Origin: Arthrobacter sp. Y-9
GTDB lineage: Bacteria; Actinomycetota; Actinomycetes; Actinomycetales; Micrococcaceae
NCBI RefSeq assembly: GCF_029690065.1
Contig: NZ_CP121463.1
Span: forward strand, 3,224,001-3,288,000
DNA: 64,000 bases
Reading direction: 5' to 3'
In this document: positions 8,157 to 15,201 of the stretch, piece by piece
Layout of the letters: the number at the start of each line of letters is the position of its first letter
Position numbering within the stretch: the stretch's first letter is position 1
Notes under the pieces: model-generated
What the model was told of the DNA's origin: nothing
Database searches by the model: none
The model's input: the letters and a program-made list of their open reading frames with translations, nothing else
Made by a program: the position numbers and the translations under genes

Positions 8157-8192
8157 CTCGGCGAGCGGCTCGGCGAACGGCTCGGCGAGCGC
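8157..8192. repeat. Three tandem 12-bp repeats
   Basis: CTCGGCGAGCGG, CTCGGCGAACGG and CTCGGCGAGCGC follow each other without gaps (one difference between adjacent copies in units 2 and 1, one at the end of unit 3). They lie beside the large palindrome in non-coding DNA. Confidence 0.8.
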
Positions 8193-8259
8193 GCTCCGGC
8201 ATGCGCTTCGGAACCACCCGCCCGGCGCCGCCCGGAATCACGCCTCCAAAAAACCTAGT

Positions 8260-8298
8260 GTGCACATCTTGCACATGTAGTGCATATATCGCTACTGT
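8260..8298 (+). promoter_or_regulatory. Promoter with IclR-type operator
   Basis: GTGCACATCTTGCAC (8260-8274) has the same GTGCA-N-TTGCAC layout as the site in front of the IclR gene (11823-11837). The -35 candidate TTGCAC (8269-8274) overlaps it, followed after 18 bp by TACTGT (8293-8298). This promoter would drive the MFS-SDR-FucU operon. Confidence 0.65.
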
Positions 8299-8343
8299 GA
8301 TGTAGGCCTCATCAGAGACCGCGCAATGAAGCGAGGAGTCATC

Positions 8344-9699
8344 ATGAACATCCCAGTGCCGGAGAACGTTTCCGCCACCCGTCGGCCGGATCCTGGATCC
8401 CTGCCGGAAAGGACCCTGAGGAAGGTCCGGTGGCGCATCGTCCCGCTGATCGTCCTCCTGTATCTGATCGCCTTCCTGGACCGGAACAACGTCGGATTCG
8501 CCAAAGGACCACTCACCCACGATCTCGGCATCAACGACGCCGCCTACGGCCTGGGAGCGGGGATCTTCTTCATCGGCTACGTCCTGATGGAGATCCCCAG
8601 CAACGCGGGCATGTACCGTTTCGGAGCCCGGCGCTGGATCGCCAGGATCCTGATCAGCTGGGGCATCCTGGCGACCGCCATGGCCTTCGTCTGGAACGAA
8701 CCGTCCTTCTACACCGCACGGTTCCTGCTCGGCGCTGCGGAGGCGGGATTCTTCCCCGCGGTGCTGTTCTACTTCACCCTCTGGTTCCCCACGGCTCAGC
8801 GCGCGGCCGTTCTGGGCCTGTTCATCCTGGCTCAGCCGGTGGCCAACGCGCTCGGCGCCCCGCTGTCCGCCTCGCTCCTGAATCTGGACGGGCTCCTCGG
8901 GCTCACCGGCTGGCAGTGGATGTTCATCATCGAAGGCGTCCCGGCCGTGGTGCTGGGTGTCTTCGTGCCGCGCCTCCTGACCGACCGCCCCTCCGAGGCC
9001 CGCTGGCTGGCCCCGGACGAGAAGGCCTGGCTGACCTCGACCATGGACGCCGAGTACGCGGCCAAGGCCCTCCCGGGCAAGCACTCGTTCCTTCAGGGAC
9101 TCCGCGAACCGCGGGCCTGGGCTTACGGCTTGCTCAACTTCGGCATGGTCTGCGGCATCTACGGTCTCGGCCTGTGGCTGCCGACCATCGTCAAGGGCCT
9201 GGGCGTCAAGGACAACACCTCGCTCGGCCTCCTGGTCATGATCCCGTACGCCGTCGCCATCCCCTTCGTGTACTGGTGGGCGAAGCGCGCGGACCGCACC
9301 GGGCGGCGGGCTCTGCACGCATCGCTCAGCATGGTGCTCGCAGCCGTCGGACTGCTCGGCGCGGCGTATCTCCTGCCCGTGAACGCGGCCTGGGCCATGG
9401 CCGCGCTGTCCGTGGCCGCCGTCGGGATCTTCTCGGCCGGCGCACCCTTCCTGTCCATCCCGTCCGCGGCTTTCGCCGGCGCGACGGCGGCCGCGGCCCT
9501 GGGCCTCATGAACTCCCTGGGCAACGTCGGCGGCTTCGTCGCCCCGTACCTCGTGGGCCTCATCAAGCAGGCCACCGGGAGCGATCAGCTCGCCCTCACC
9601 TTCCTGGCCGGTTGCCTCACCCTGACCGCCGTGCTCGTGTACGCCTACGCGAACCGGCGTCCGGAGGGCAACTCCCGCATCCCGCAGACCACCCCGTGA
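8344..9699 (+). CDS. MFS transporter, anion:cation symporter (ACS) family
   Basis: 451 residues, 12 predicted helices. The sequence RIVPLIVLLYLIAFLDRNNV at the end of the N-terminal tail and into helix 1 is the ACS-family signature; members import organic acids such as tartrate, galactarate, phthalate or 4-hydroxyphenylacetate. The ATG at 8344 has GAGGAG upstream; an in-frame ATG at 8326 has none. It opens a three-gene operon with an SDR and an RbsD/FucU-type mutarotase, so a sugar acid or deoxysugar is a likely substrate. Regulation by the IclR protein at 11052-11804 is inferred from shared operators. Confidence 0.88.
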   Translation: MNIPVPENVSATRRPDPGSLPERTLRKVRWRIVPLIVLLYLIAFLDRNNVGFAKGPLTHDLGINDAAYGLGAGIFFIGYVLMEIPSNAGMYRFGARRWIARILISWGILATAMAFVWNEPSFYTARFLLGAAEAGFFPAVLFYFTLWFPTAQRAAVLGLFILAQPVANALGAPLSASLLNLDGLLGLTGWQWMFIIEGVPAVVLGVFVPRLLTDRPSEARWLAPDEKAWLTSTMDAEYAAKALPGKHSFLQGLREPRAWAYGLLNFGMVCGIYGLGLWLPTIVKGLGVKDNTSLGLLVMIPYAVAIPFVYWWAKRADRTGRRALHASLSMVLAAVGLLGAAYLLPVNAAWAMAALSVAAVGIFSAGAPFLSIPSAAFAGATAAAALGLMNSLGNVGGFVAPYLVGLIKQATGSDQLALTFLAGCLTLTAVLVYAYANRRPEGNSRIPQTTP

Positions 9700-9719
9700 A
9701 ACACCATCTGGAGGAAACC

Positions 9720-10484
9720 ATGACCACGCAGCAGCTCGCCGGAACCACCGCCCTCATCACCGGAGGCAGCATCGGCATCGGACGCGGGATCGCCCTGTCC
9801 CTGGCCCGCGCCGGAGCCCGGGTGGCCCTGACCTATCGCAGCCACTCCCCGGAGGACTCGCTCCTGGACGAACTCCGGGCGCTTTCCGGAGCTGAACCCC
9901 TGGCTCTCCAGGTCGACGCCACGGACGAAACCCAGGTGAAGAACCTGGCGGACGCCGTCGGCCGGGAGTTCGGCCGGCTGGACGTCCTGGTCAACAACGC
10001 CGGCGGCCTGGTGCAGCGCGCCACGCTCCGGGAACTGGATCTGGAGATGTGGCACCGCATCCTCAGCGTCAACCTGGACACCACGTTCCTGATCACCCAC
10101 CACCTGAAGCCCCTGCTCCCCCAGGGCCGCGGCCGCATCATCAACATCGCCTCCCTGGCCGGCCATAACGGCGGGCATCCCGGCGCCCTCGCCTACGCGA
10201 CGTCCAAGGCCGCGATCTTCGGGTTCACCCGCTCGCTCGCCCGGGAGGTCGCGCCCGAAGGCATCACGGTGAACGCCCTGGCGCCCGGCTTCATCGAGGC
10301 CACACCGTTCCATGACACCTTCACGACGGCGGACTCGAAGAACGCGACCGTCGCCACCATCCCGGCGGGCCGGGCAGGCGTCCCCGACGACGTGGCGGAC
10401 GCCGTGCTCTGGCTCGCCGGGGAGGGATCCGCCTTCGTCACGGGAACGGTGATCGACATCAACGGGGGTCAGTACGTCCGATGA
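9720..10484 (+). CDS. Short-chain dehydrogenase/reductase
   Basis: 254 residues, a classical SDR. It has the nucleotide-binding TGGSIGIG near residue 15, NNAG near residue 90, the catalytic Ser (NIASLAG) and YxxxK (YATSK), and a C-terminal INGG block common to sugar and FabG-like dehydrogenases. It probably oxidises a hydroxyl of the compound imported by the preceding transporter. The ATG at 9720 follows GGAGGAAACC. The stop codon overlaps the next start (ATGA), so the two are translationally coupled. Confidence 0.92.
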   Translation: MTTQQLAGTTALITGGSIGIGRGIALSLARAGARVALTYRSHSPEDSLLDELRALSGAEPLALQVDATDETQVKNLADAVGREFGRLDVLVNNAGGLVQRATLRELDLEMWHRILSVNLDTTFLITHHLKPLLPQGRGRIINIASLAGHNGGHPGALAYATSKAAIFGFTRSLAREVAPEGITVNALAPGFIEATPFHDTFTTADSKNATVATIPAGRAGVPDDVADAVLWLAGEGSAFVTGTVIDINGGQYVR

Positions 10485-10906
10485 TCCGCGGACCTCTCAA
10501 ACACCCCGTCGTCCTGGCGGCCCTGGCGGGCGCGGGCCACAAGTCGACCGTGCTGATCGCGGACCTGAACTACGCGGCCTCCACCGCCGTGGCCGCCGGA
10601 ACCCCGACGGTCCACCTGGCCCTGACCGCGGGGACCCCCACGGTGCCGGAGGTGCTGGACGTGGTCCGGGGCGTGATCCCGGTCGAGCACGCCACGCAGA
10701 TCCGCCCTTCAGAGGACGCTCTGCCCAGCCCCGTGCAGGACGAGGTGCGGACCCTGCTCGGCGTCCCCCCAGAGCTCGTGAGCCGCGAGGACTTCTACCG
10801 GCTCGCCCGCTCCGAGGACCTGGCCCTGGCGATCATCACGGGTGACACCCGCCGCTTCGGCAATGTCCTGCTCCGGATCGGCGCGCTCACCGAGCCACCC
10901 TACTGA
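10481..10906 (+). CDS. RbsD/FucU-family sugar mutarotase
   Basis: 141 residues, the usual length for the family. HPVVLAALAGAGHKSTVLIA corresponds to the conserved start with the catalytic His (AGH), and the C-terminal ITGDTRRFGNVLLRIG matches the family's TGE-R-x-x-x-N signature. Members interconvert anomers of L-fucose, D-ribose or related sugars. It overlaps the SDR by 4 bp and is the last gene of the operon. Together the operon looks like uptake, anomer conversion and dehydrogenation of a deoxysugar such as L-fucose or L-rhamnose; downstream lactonase and aldolase genes are missing here and would have to be elsewhere. Confidence 0.85.
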   Translation: MIRGPLKHPVVLAALAGAGHKSTVLIADLNYAASTAVAAGTPTVHLALTAGTPTVPEVLDVVRGVIPVEHATQIRPSEDALPSPVQDEVRTLLGVPPELVSREDFYRLARSEDLALAIITGDTRRFGNVLLRIGALTEPPY

Positions 10907-10928
10907 CCGGGCCGTGCGAACACGCTGA

Positions 10929-10998
10929 GTGACGACGACGGCGGCGCTCCGCACGGCGGCGCCCCCACCACCGTGCGGGGCGTCGCCGTCGTCGTCAC
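10929..10998. terminator. 28-bp hairpin between converging genes
   Basis: Arms 10929-10956 and 10971-10998 around a 14-nt loop. Two DNA mismatches become G-U pairs in the plus-strand RNA, so that transcript can pair along all 28 positions. It lies between the ends of the FucU-type and IclR genes and probably terminates transcription from the left. Confidence 0.7.
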
Positions 10999-11051
10999 CC
11001 GGCCGCCTTGTCGCTCAGTCGCCCTGTCGCGGAGTCAGCGAAGACGCCCGC

Positions 11052-11804
11052 TCAGGACGCCGCGGGGCTCCAGCCGAGCGACTCGGACACGGCGCGGGCG
11101 GTCTCCAGCAGATCCGGGAGCAGTTCCCGCAACCGGGTGAGGTCCATCTGGGACTTGATGGCGGTGATCGAGATGGCGCCGGCCGCGGTCCCCGCGTGGT
11201 TCCAGACCGGTGCGGCGATGCAGTTGGAGATCTCCTCGTACTCGCCGTCGTCGTAGGCCCAGCCGGTGTCCCGCACCTCGTCCAGGCGGCGCAGGAACTC
11301 CTCACGCGAGGTGATCGAGGAGGAGGTGAAGGGCCGGAAGGTGATCCCGTCCACGATCCGGTCCCGCTGGTCCGGGTCCATGAAGGCCAGCAGCGCCTTG
11401 CTCACCCCGGCGGTCTGCACCACCACCTGCCCGCCGATGCGGGTGTCGAGGTGGATGGAGTCAGCCGGTTCGATCTTGTCGACGTAGACCACCGCGTCGC
11501 CGTCGGGGACGGCGAACTGCACGGTCTGCCCGACGCGTTCGCTCAGGTCCACGATGAACGGGTGCACCATGGTGCGCAGATCGAACTGGCGGAGCGCCGA
11601 GTCGGCCAGGGCGGCCAGCCGGAAACCCACCCCGTAAAGGCCACGCTCGTCCCGCCGGATCAGCCCGCCGCCCGCCAGGGTCTGCACGAGGCGCAGCGCC
11701 GTGGTGCGGTGCACGCCGATCATGTCCGCGATCTCCAGCAGGGTCCGGGGCCGGACGCTGCAGAACTCCAGGATGTCGATGGCTCGCTGGACCGTCTGAC
11801 TCAT
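11052..11804 (-). CDS. IclR-family transcriptional regulator
   Basis: 250 residues. An N-terminal winged helix (AIDILEFCSVRPRTLLEIAD, recognition helix around HRTTALRLVQTL) is followed by a GAF-like effector domain, the IclR architecture. ATG at 11804 with AAGGGAGG upstream. It faces the operon at 8344-10906 across a hairpin. The same 15-bp palindrome type occurs before its own start and before the operon promoter, which supports autoregulation and control of that operon; repressor versus activator cannot be decided from sequence. Confidence 0.92.
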   Translation of the reverse strand: MSQTVQRAIDILEFCSVRPRTLLEIADMIGVHRTTALRLVQTLAGGGLIRRDERGLYGVGFRLAALADSALRQFDLRTMVHPFIVDLSERVGQTVQFAVPDGDAVVYVDKIEPADSIHLDTRIGGQVVVQTAGVSKALLAFMDPDQRDRIVDGITFRPFTSSSITSREEFLRRLDEVRDTGWAYDDGEYEEISNCIAAPVWNHAGTAAGAISITAIKSQMDLTRLRELLPDLLETARAVSESLGWSPAAS

Positions 11805-11822
11805 GAGGGCCTCCCTTCAACT

Positions 11823-11837
11823 GTGCAATAGTTGCAC
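11823..11837. promoter_or_regulatory. IclR autoregulatory operator
   Basis: GTGCAATAGTTGCAC is a perfect 6-3-6 palindrome placed 19 bp upstream of the iclR-type start codon. It shares GTGCA and TTGCAC half-sites with the operator at 8260-8274. Confidence 0.7.
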
Positions 11838-11897
11838 ACGCCGGCCTTGTGCCCAAGGCGCGTCCACACCGGATGAATCCCTGTCACCCCTCCCCGG

Positions 11898-11903
11898 TAC
11901 TCT
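11898..11903 (+). promoter_or_regulatory. Candidate leaderless promoter -10 (TACTCT)
   Basis: TACTCT ends 8 nt before the trmB ATG at 11912. Only a weak GGAAG lies between them. Confidence 0.45.
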
Positions 11904-11911
11904 GGAAGACG

Positions 11912-12871
11912 ATGAACGGCATGGAATCCCCAGACCCCGCGAACGCCTCCGAGAGCGCCCCCGCCTCCGAGCCGCGCGCCCCGCACCGCCCCGTCACCGA
12001 AGGCAGCCAGGCCTCCTTCGGGACCTACCGGCGCAACCCCGTGAGCTTCGTGCGGCGCGGCACCCGGCTCCAGGGCCGCCGCCAGGAGGCCTGGGACGAG
12101 TATGCGGACCGCTTCGTGGTGGACGTGCCGCGCCATGTCGCCGACACCTCGGTGCACCCCGACTACCGCTTCGACGCCGAGGCCGCCTTCGGCCGCAAGG
12201 CTCCGCTCGTGGTGGAGGTCGGCTCCGGCCTGGGCGAGGCCGTCACGCACGCCGCCGCGGAGCACCCCGAATGGGACTTCCTGGCCGTCGAGGTCTACAC
12301 GCCGGGCCTCGCCAACACCCTCGTCAAGATCGCGCAGGCCGGCCTGACGAACGTCCGTGTCGTGCAGGCGAACGCCCCCGAGGTCCTGACCACCATGCTG
12401 CCGGCCGGCTCGGTGCATCAGGTGTGGGTGTTCTTCCCGGACCCCTGGCACAAGGCGAAGCACCACAAGCGGCGCCTCCTTCAGCCCGCGTTCGCAGAGC
12501 AGGTCGCCCAGGCGCTGGAGCCGGGCGGACTGTGGCGGATCGCCACCGACTGGTCCAATTACGCCGTGCACGCGCGGGACGTCGTGAACGCCTCACCGGA
12601 CTTCGAGAATCTGCACGACGGCGAGCGCGCCGGTGAGGACAGCCCTCTCACGCAGGTGTGGGCGAGCGGTGTGGAGACCGTGGTGGGCGGCGCACCCGTG
12701 CGGGAGGGCCGCGCTCCCGTGAGCACCGGCCACACCGGCCCGAATGAAGGCGTCGACGAGCTGGGCGGCTGGGCCCCGCGCTTCGAAGGCCGGACCCTGA
12801 CGAGTTTCGAGCGCAAGGCCCTGGAGGCCGGGCGCATGGTGTTCGATCTGACGTACCGGAGGAAGCCATGA
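11912..12871 (+). CDS. trmB: tRNA (guanine-N7-)-methyltransferase TrmB
   Basis: 319 residues. A basic, low-complexity N-terminus is followed by RNPVSFVRRG and the Rossmann SAM site VVEVGSGLGEAVTHAA, then WDFLAVEVYTPGLA, VFFPDPWHKAKHHKRRL (the TrmB catalytic/RNA motif PDPWxKxxHxKRR) and ATDWSNYA. It methylates G46 in the variable loop of tRNA. Longer than E. coli TrmB because of the N-terminal tail and an insertion near residue 250 (the Gly/Val-rich stretch), both common in actinobacteria. The ATG at 11912 is chosen from the leaderless-type -10 nearby; MESPDP 9 nt later is an alternative. It overlaps the tag start by 4 bp. Confidence 0.93.
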   Translation: MNGMESPDPANASESAPASEPRAPHRPVTEGSQASFGTYRRNPVSFVRRGTRLQGRRQEAWDEYADRFVVDVPRHVADTSVHPDYRFDAEAAFGRKAPLVVEVGSGLGEAVTHAAAEHPEWDFLAVEVYTPGLANTLVKIAQAGLTNVRVVQANAPEVLTTMLPAGSVHQVWVFFPDPWHKAKHHKRRLLQPAFAEQVAQALEPGGLWRIATDWSNYAVHARDVVNASPDFENLHDGERAGEDSPLTQVWASGVETVVGGAPVREGRAPVSTGHTGPNEGVDELGGWAPRFEGRTLTSFERKALEAGRMVFDLTYRRKP

Positions 12872-13521
12872 CCGAGACGCTCGACCCAGCCGCGGCCCGC
12901 GAGGCAACCGCCCAGGGCGCCCCGGCGAGCGACGCCGTGCTGTGCGAGGACGGTCTGCGCCGCCCGGCGTGGGCCGCCGTCGACGGCATGATGCGCGAGT
13001 ACTACGACACCGAATGGGGCATGCCCGTCCGTGACGAGCAGGGCCTGTTCGAGCGGATCTCGCTGGAGGGGTTCCAGGCGGGTCTGTCGTGGGCGACCAT
13101 TCTGCGGAAGCGGCCTGCCTTCCGGGCCGCGTTCGCGGACTTCGCCCCGGACGCGGTCGCGGCCTTCACGGACGACGACGTCGAGCGGCTCATGGCGGAC
13201 GCCGGCATCGTGCGGAACCGGGCGAAGATCCTGGCCACCATCGCCAACGCACGCGCCACCGTGGCGCTCCGCGAGGAAGGCGGACTCGTGGATTTCGTCT
13301 GGTCCTTCAAGCCTGCCGAGACCCCGGCGCCGCGCACGTTCGCGGACGTCCCGACCGTCTCGGACGAGTCAAAGGCCCTGTCCAAGGCTCTGAAGAAGAA
13401 GGGCTTCAACTTCGTGGGGCCCACCACCATGTACGCGCTCATGGAAGCGATCGGCATCGTGGACACGCACCTGGTGGACAGCCACCGCCGCGGGACGTCC
13501 GGGGTGTGGCCGAGCGCCTAG
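12868..13521 (+). CDS. DNA-3-methyladenine glycosylase I (Tag) homologue, zinc-site variant
   Basis: 217 residues, alignable by eye with E. coli Tag: YYDTEWG, LEGFQAGLSWATILRKR, NRAKILATIANA, FVWSF and ALSKALKKKGFNFVGPTT. The catalytic-site Glu (E67, equivalent to Glu38) and the QAGLSW block are kept. Of the four zinc ligands known in E. coli Tag (Cys4, His17, His175, Cys179), only the His175 equivalent (H201) is clear: His17 is Tyr46, Cys179 is Ser205 and the Cys4 position appears to be Pro33. The protein should excise 3-methyladenine if the fold holds without zinc. Translation is coupled to trmB through ATGA. Confidence 0.88.
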   Translation: MTETLDPAAAREATAQGAPASDAVLCEDGLRRPAWAAVDGMMREYYDTEWGMPVRDEQGLFERISLEGFQAGLSWATILRKRPAFRAAFADFAPDAVAAFTDDDVERLMADAGIVRNRAKILATIANARATVALREEGGLVDFVWSFKPAETPAPRTFADVPTVSDESKALSKALKKKGFNFVGPTTMYALMEAIGIVDTHLVDSHRRGTSGVWPSA

Positions 13522-13530
13522 CGACCGGCA

Positions 13531-13556
13531 AGCACGACCAGCCAGCACGACCAGCC
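13531..13556. repeat. Tandem 13-bp duplication
   Basis: AGCACGACCAGCC occurs twice in a row between the tag stop and the VOC ribosome binding site; it looks like a simple slippage duplication. Confidence 0.85.
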
Positions 13557-13569
13557 AGAGGAGCACAGC

Positions 13570-13914
13570 ATGTCCGCAGCACTGTCCCGCGTGGTGATCT
13601 CCGTCCGCGCCCTGGAACCGTCCCTGGCCTTCTACCGCGACCTCCTCGGCCTGCCGGCGCAGCTCACCCCGGGCTTCGCGATGCTGACCGCAGGCAACGG
13701 CGTCGAGGTGTTCCTCCACGAACGGGAGAGCCAGGCGAGCGACCTCTCCGTCGCTGCCACGTTCACCGTTCCGGGGCTGGACGCGCTGTGTGAGACGTGG
13801 GCGGCGCAGGGCGGCGAGGTCATCGACGCTCCGGAGACCCGGCCGTGGGGCGACCGGATGGCCGTGGTCCGCGACGCCGACGGCCACCTGGTCTGCCTCG
13901 TCGAGGAGCGCTGA
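13570..13914 (+). CDS. VOC-family protein
   Basis: 114 residues, one VOC module: RVVISVRALEPSLAFYRDLL at the start, VEVFLHE and AATFTVPGLD in the middle, then GGEVIDAPETRPWG and a closing VVRDADGHLVCLVE with the family's terminal Glu ligand. Likely a small-molecule lyase, dioxygenase or binding protein of unknown substrate. ATG at 13570 with GAGGAG upstream. It is 48 bp downstream of tag and may be cotranscribed. Confidence 0.87.
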   Translation: MSAALSRVVISVRALEPSLAFYRDLLGLPAQLTPGFAMLTAGNGVEVFLHERESQASDLSVAATFTVPGLDALCETWAAQGGEVIDAPETRPWGDRMAVVRDADGHLVCLVEER

Positions 13915-13965
13915 GGGCCCCTGAGGCGAGGAGCTCATCTCCTGGTTGGCGGCATGCAGGTGGGA

Positions 13966-15081
13966 TCAGATGGCTCGCATGCGAGTGTCCAGCTCACCGT
14001 CGACTGCGGTGAACGCCAAATGCGCGGCGCCCCGGACGGTGGCTTCAGCCCCGAGCGGTGATGTTTCGATCCGTGGGGCGATGATGTGAGCCCGGGCGTG
14101 CAGCCGTTCCTGCAGAGCAGGACCGATCTGCGCACCGACACGCGAGATGCCTCCACCCAGCACCACGAGCTCCGGATCGATGGCCAGGGCCACGGCGGCC
14201 AGCCCGACCGAGAGCCGATCCAGATATGAGTCAACCGCGGCCGAGGCTATTGCATCTCCGCCCTGCGCCCTGACGAAGACAGAGAGCAGATCGTCTCCCT
14301 GCGCCTCGGCGTCGTTCAGGAGCTGCCGGGCGGATCCATCCCATTGGAGTTCCGGCAGCTCGCCCACCATGCCCGCGGCACCGTTCGTTCCGCGGAGGAG
14401 CCGACCGTTGATGACGATGGCCGAGGACGTTCGGTGGCCTCCGAGCAGGTAGACGAAGCTGTCGGCCCCACGGCCGGCCCCCCATTGGTGTTCTGCGCTG
14501 GCCGCGGCCATGGCGTCGTTTTCGATCAGGATGGGGCAGTCGAAGACGGCGGCCAATCGGCCTTTCAGAGGGAGACCGCCCCAGCCTGCCTGGGATGGGC
14601 CGATCACGATGCGCCCGCTGCGGTCCACCACGCCGGGAAGTCCGACGCCGATGGCCAGCAACGGGGGGCTTCCCGCCCGGGCGGCAGCCTCACTGATGAC
14701 GCTGACCAGAAGGTCCAGCTGTTCGGCGGCCCCGATGCCCTCGTGGTTGGCCACCCGGTGGTCAGCCAGCAGTCCCTCGTTGAGGTCATGAAGGACCACC
14801 CGGATGGAGTGAAGCCCAAGGTCAACGCCCACGACCGCTGCCGCGGGGGCGTTCAATGCGTGTCGTCGCGCCGGCCGTCCCATCCCCTGCGAAGCCCGGT
14901 CACTGAGCACCCACCCGATCTCCTCGAGCTCTCCCACACCTACCCCTGCGGTGGGGCGAGAGACGTCGATGCGTTCGGCCAGCTCCCCCAGCGTCAACGG
15001 TCCGGATCCGCGAAGGGCACGCAGGACGGCCAGACCGTTACGTGTCAGTGCTGGAATCGGAGCTGTAGCAGGGATGTTCAT
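13966..15081 (-). CDS. ROK-family transcriptional regulator
   Basis: 371 residues: a winged helix-turn-helix (TLGELAERIDVSRPTAGVGV) then an ASKHA-type ROK sugar-kinase domain with VVGVDLGLHSIRVVLHDL, IENDAMAAASAEHQWG and VVLGGGIS. The usual ROK zinc motif (GHx9CxCGxxGCxE) is not seen; the equivalent stretch reads GELPELQWDGSARQLL. ATG at 15081 with AAAGG upstream; longer in-frame starts have no binding site. It is transcribed away from a sugar ABC operon and most likely represses it until a sugar or sugar phosphate binds. Confidence 0.9.
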   Translation of the reverse strand: MNIPATAPIPALTRNGLAVLRALRGSGPLTLGELAERIDVSRPTAGVGVGELEEIGWVLSDRASQGMGRPARRHALNAPAAAVVGVDLGLHSIRVVLHDLNEGLLADHRVANHEGIGAAEQLDLLVSVISEAAARAGSPPLLAIGVGLPGVVDRSGRIVIGPSQAGWGGLPLKGRLAAVFDCPILIENDAMAAASAEHQWGAGRGADSFVYLLGGHRTSSAIVINGRLLRGTNGAAGMVGELPELQWDGSARQLLNDAEAQGDDLLSVFVRAQGGDAIASAAVDSYLDRLSVGLAAVALAIDPELVVLGGGISRVGAQIGPALQERLHARAHIIAPRIETSPLGAEATVRGAAHLAFTAVDGELDTRMRAI

Positions 15082-15113
15082 GAAATGCCTTTCGTTACTT
15101 TGCACCATACCCC

Positions 15114-15175
15114 TTGACGCGCTGAGATTGCAGGCCATAAGGTTCACGAGACTTATGGATTTCATTTTCATAAGT
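15114..15175 (+). promoter_or_regulatory. Sugar ABC operon promoter with repeated CATAAG half-sites
   Basis: TTGACG (15114-15119) and TAAGGT (15138-15143) are 18 bp apart. CATAAG (15136-15141), ACTTATG (15151-15157) and CATAAGT (15169-15175) form two overlapping inverted repeats around and just downstream of the -10. These are the best candidates for the ROK operator. On the other strand TATGGT (15109-15104) could be the rok gene's -10. Confidence 0.6.
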
Positions 15176-15201
15176 GTTTGCGAGTCGCCAAGGAGCCGAC
15201 A

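Noticed and set aside
8071-9318. Upstream extension of the CynX-type frame far beyond 8070
   Set aside because: It would read through the long palindrome and antisense through the ACS-family gene. The ATG at 8070 has a good ribosome binding site and precedes the first helix.
13531-13556. Possible CRISPR-like or regulatory repeat
   Set aside because: Only two copies of 13 bp without spacers; best explained as a simple tandem duplication.
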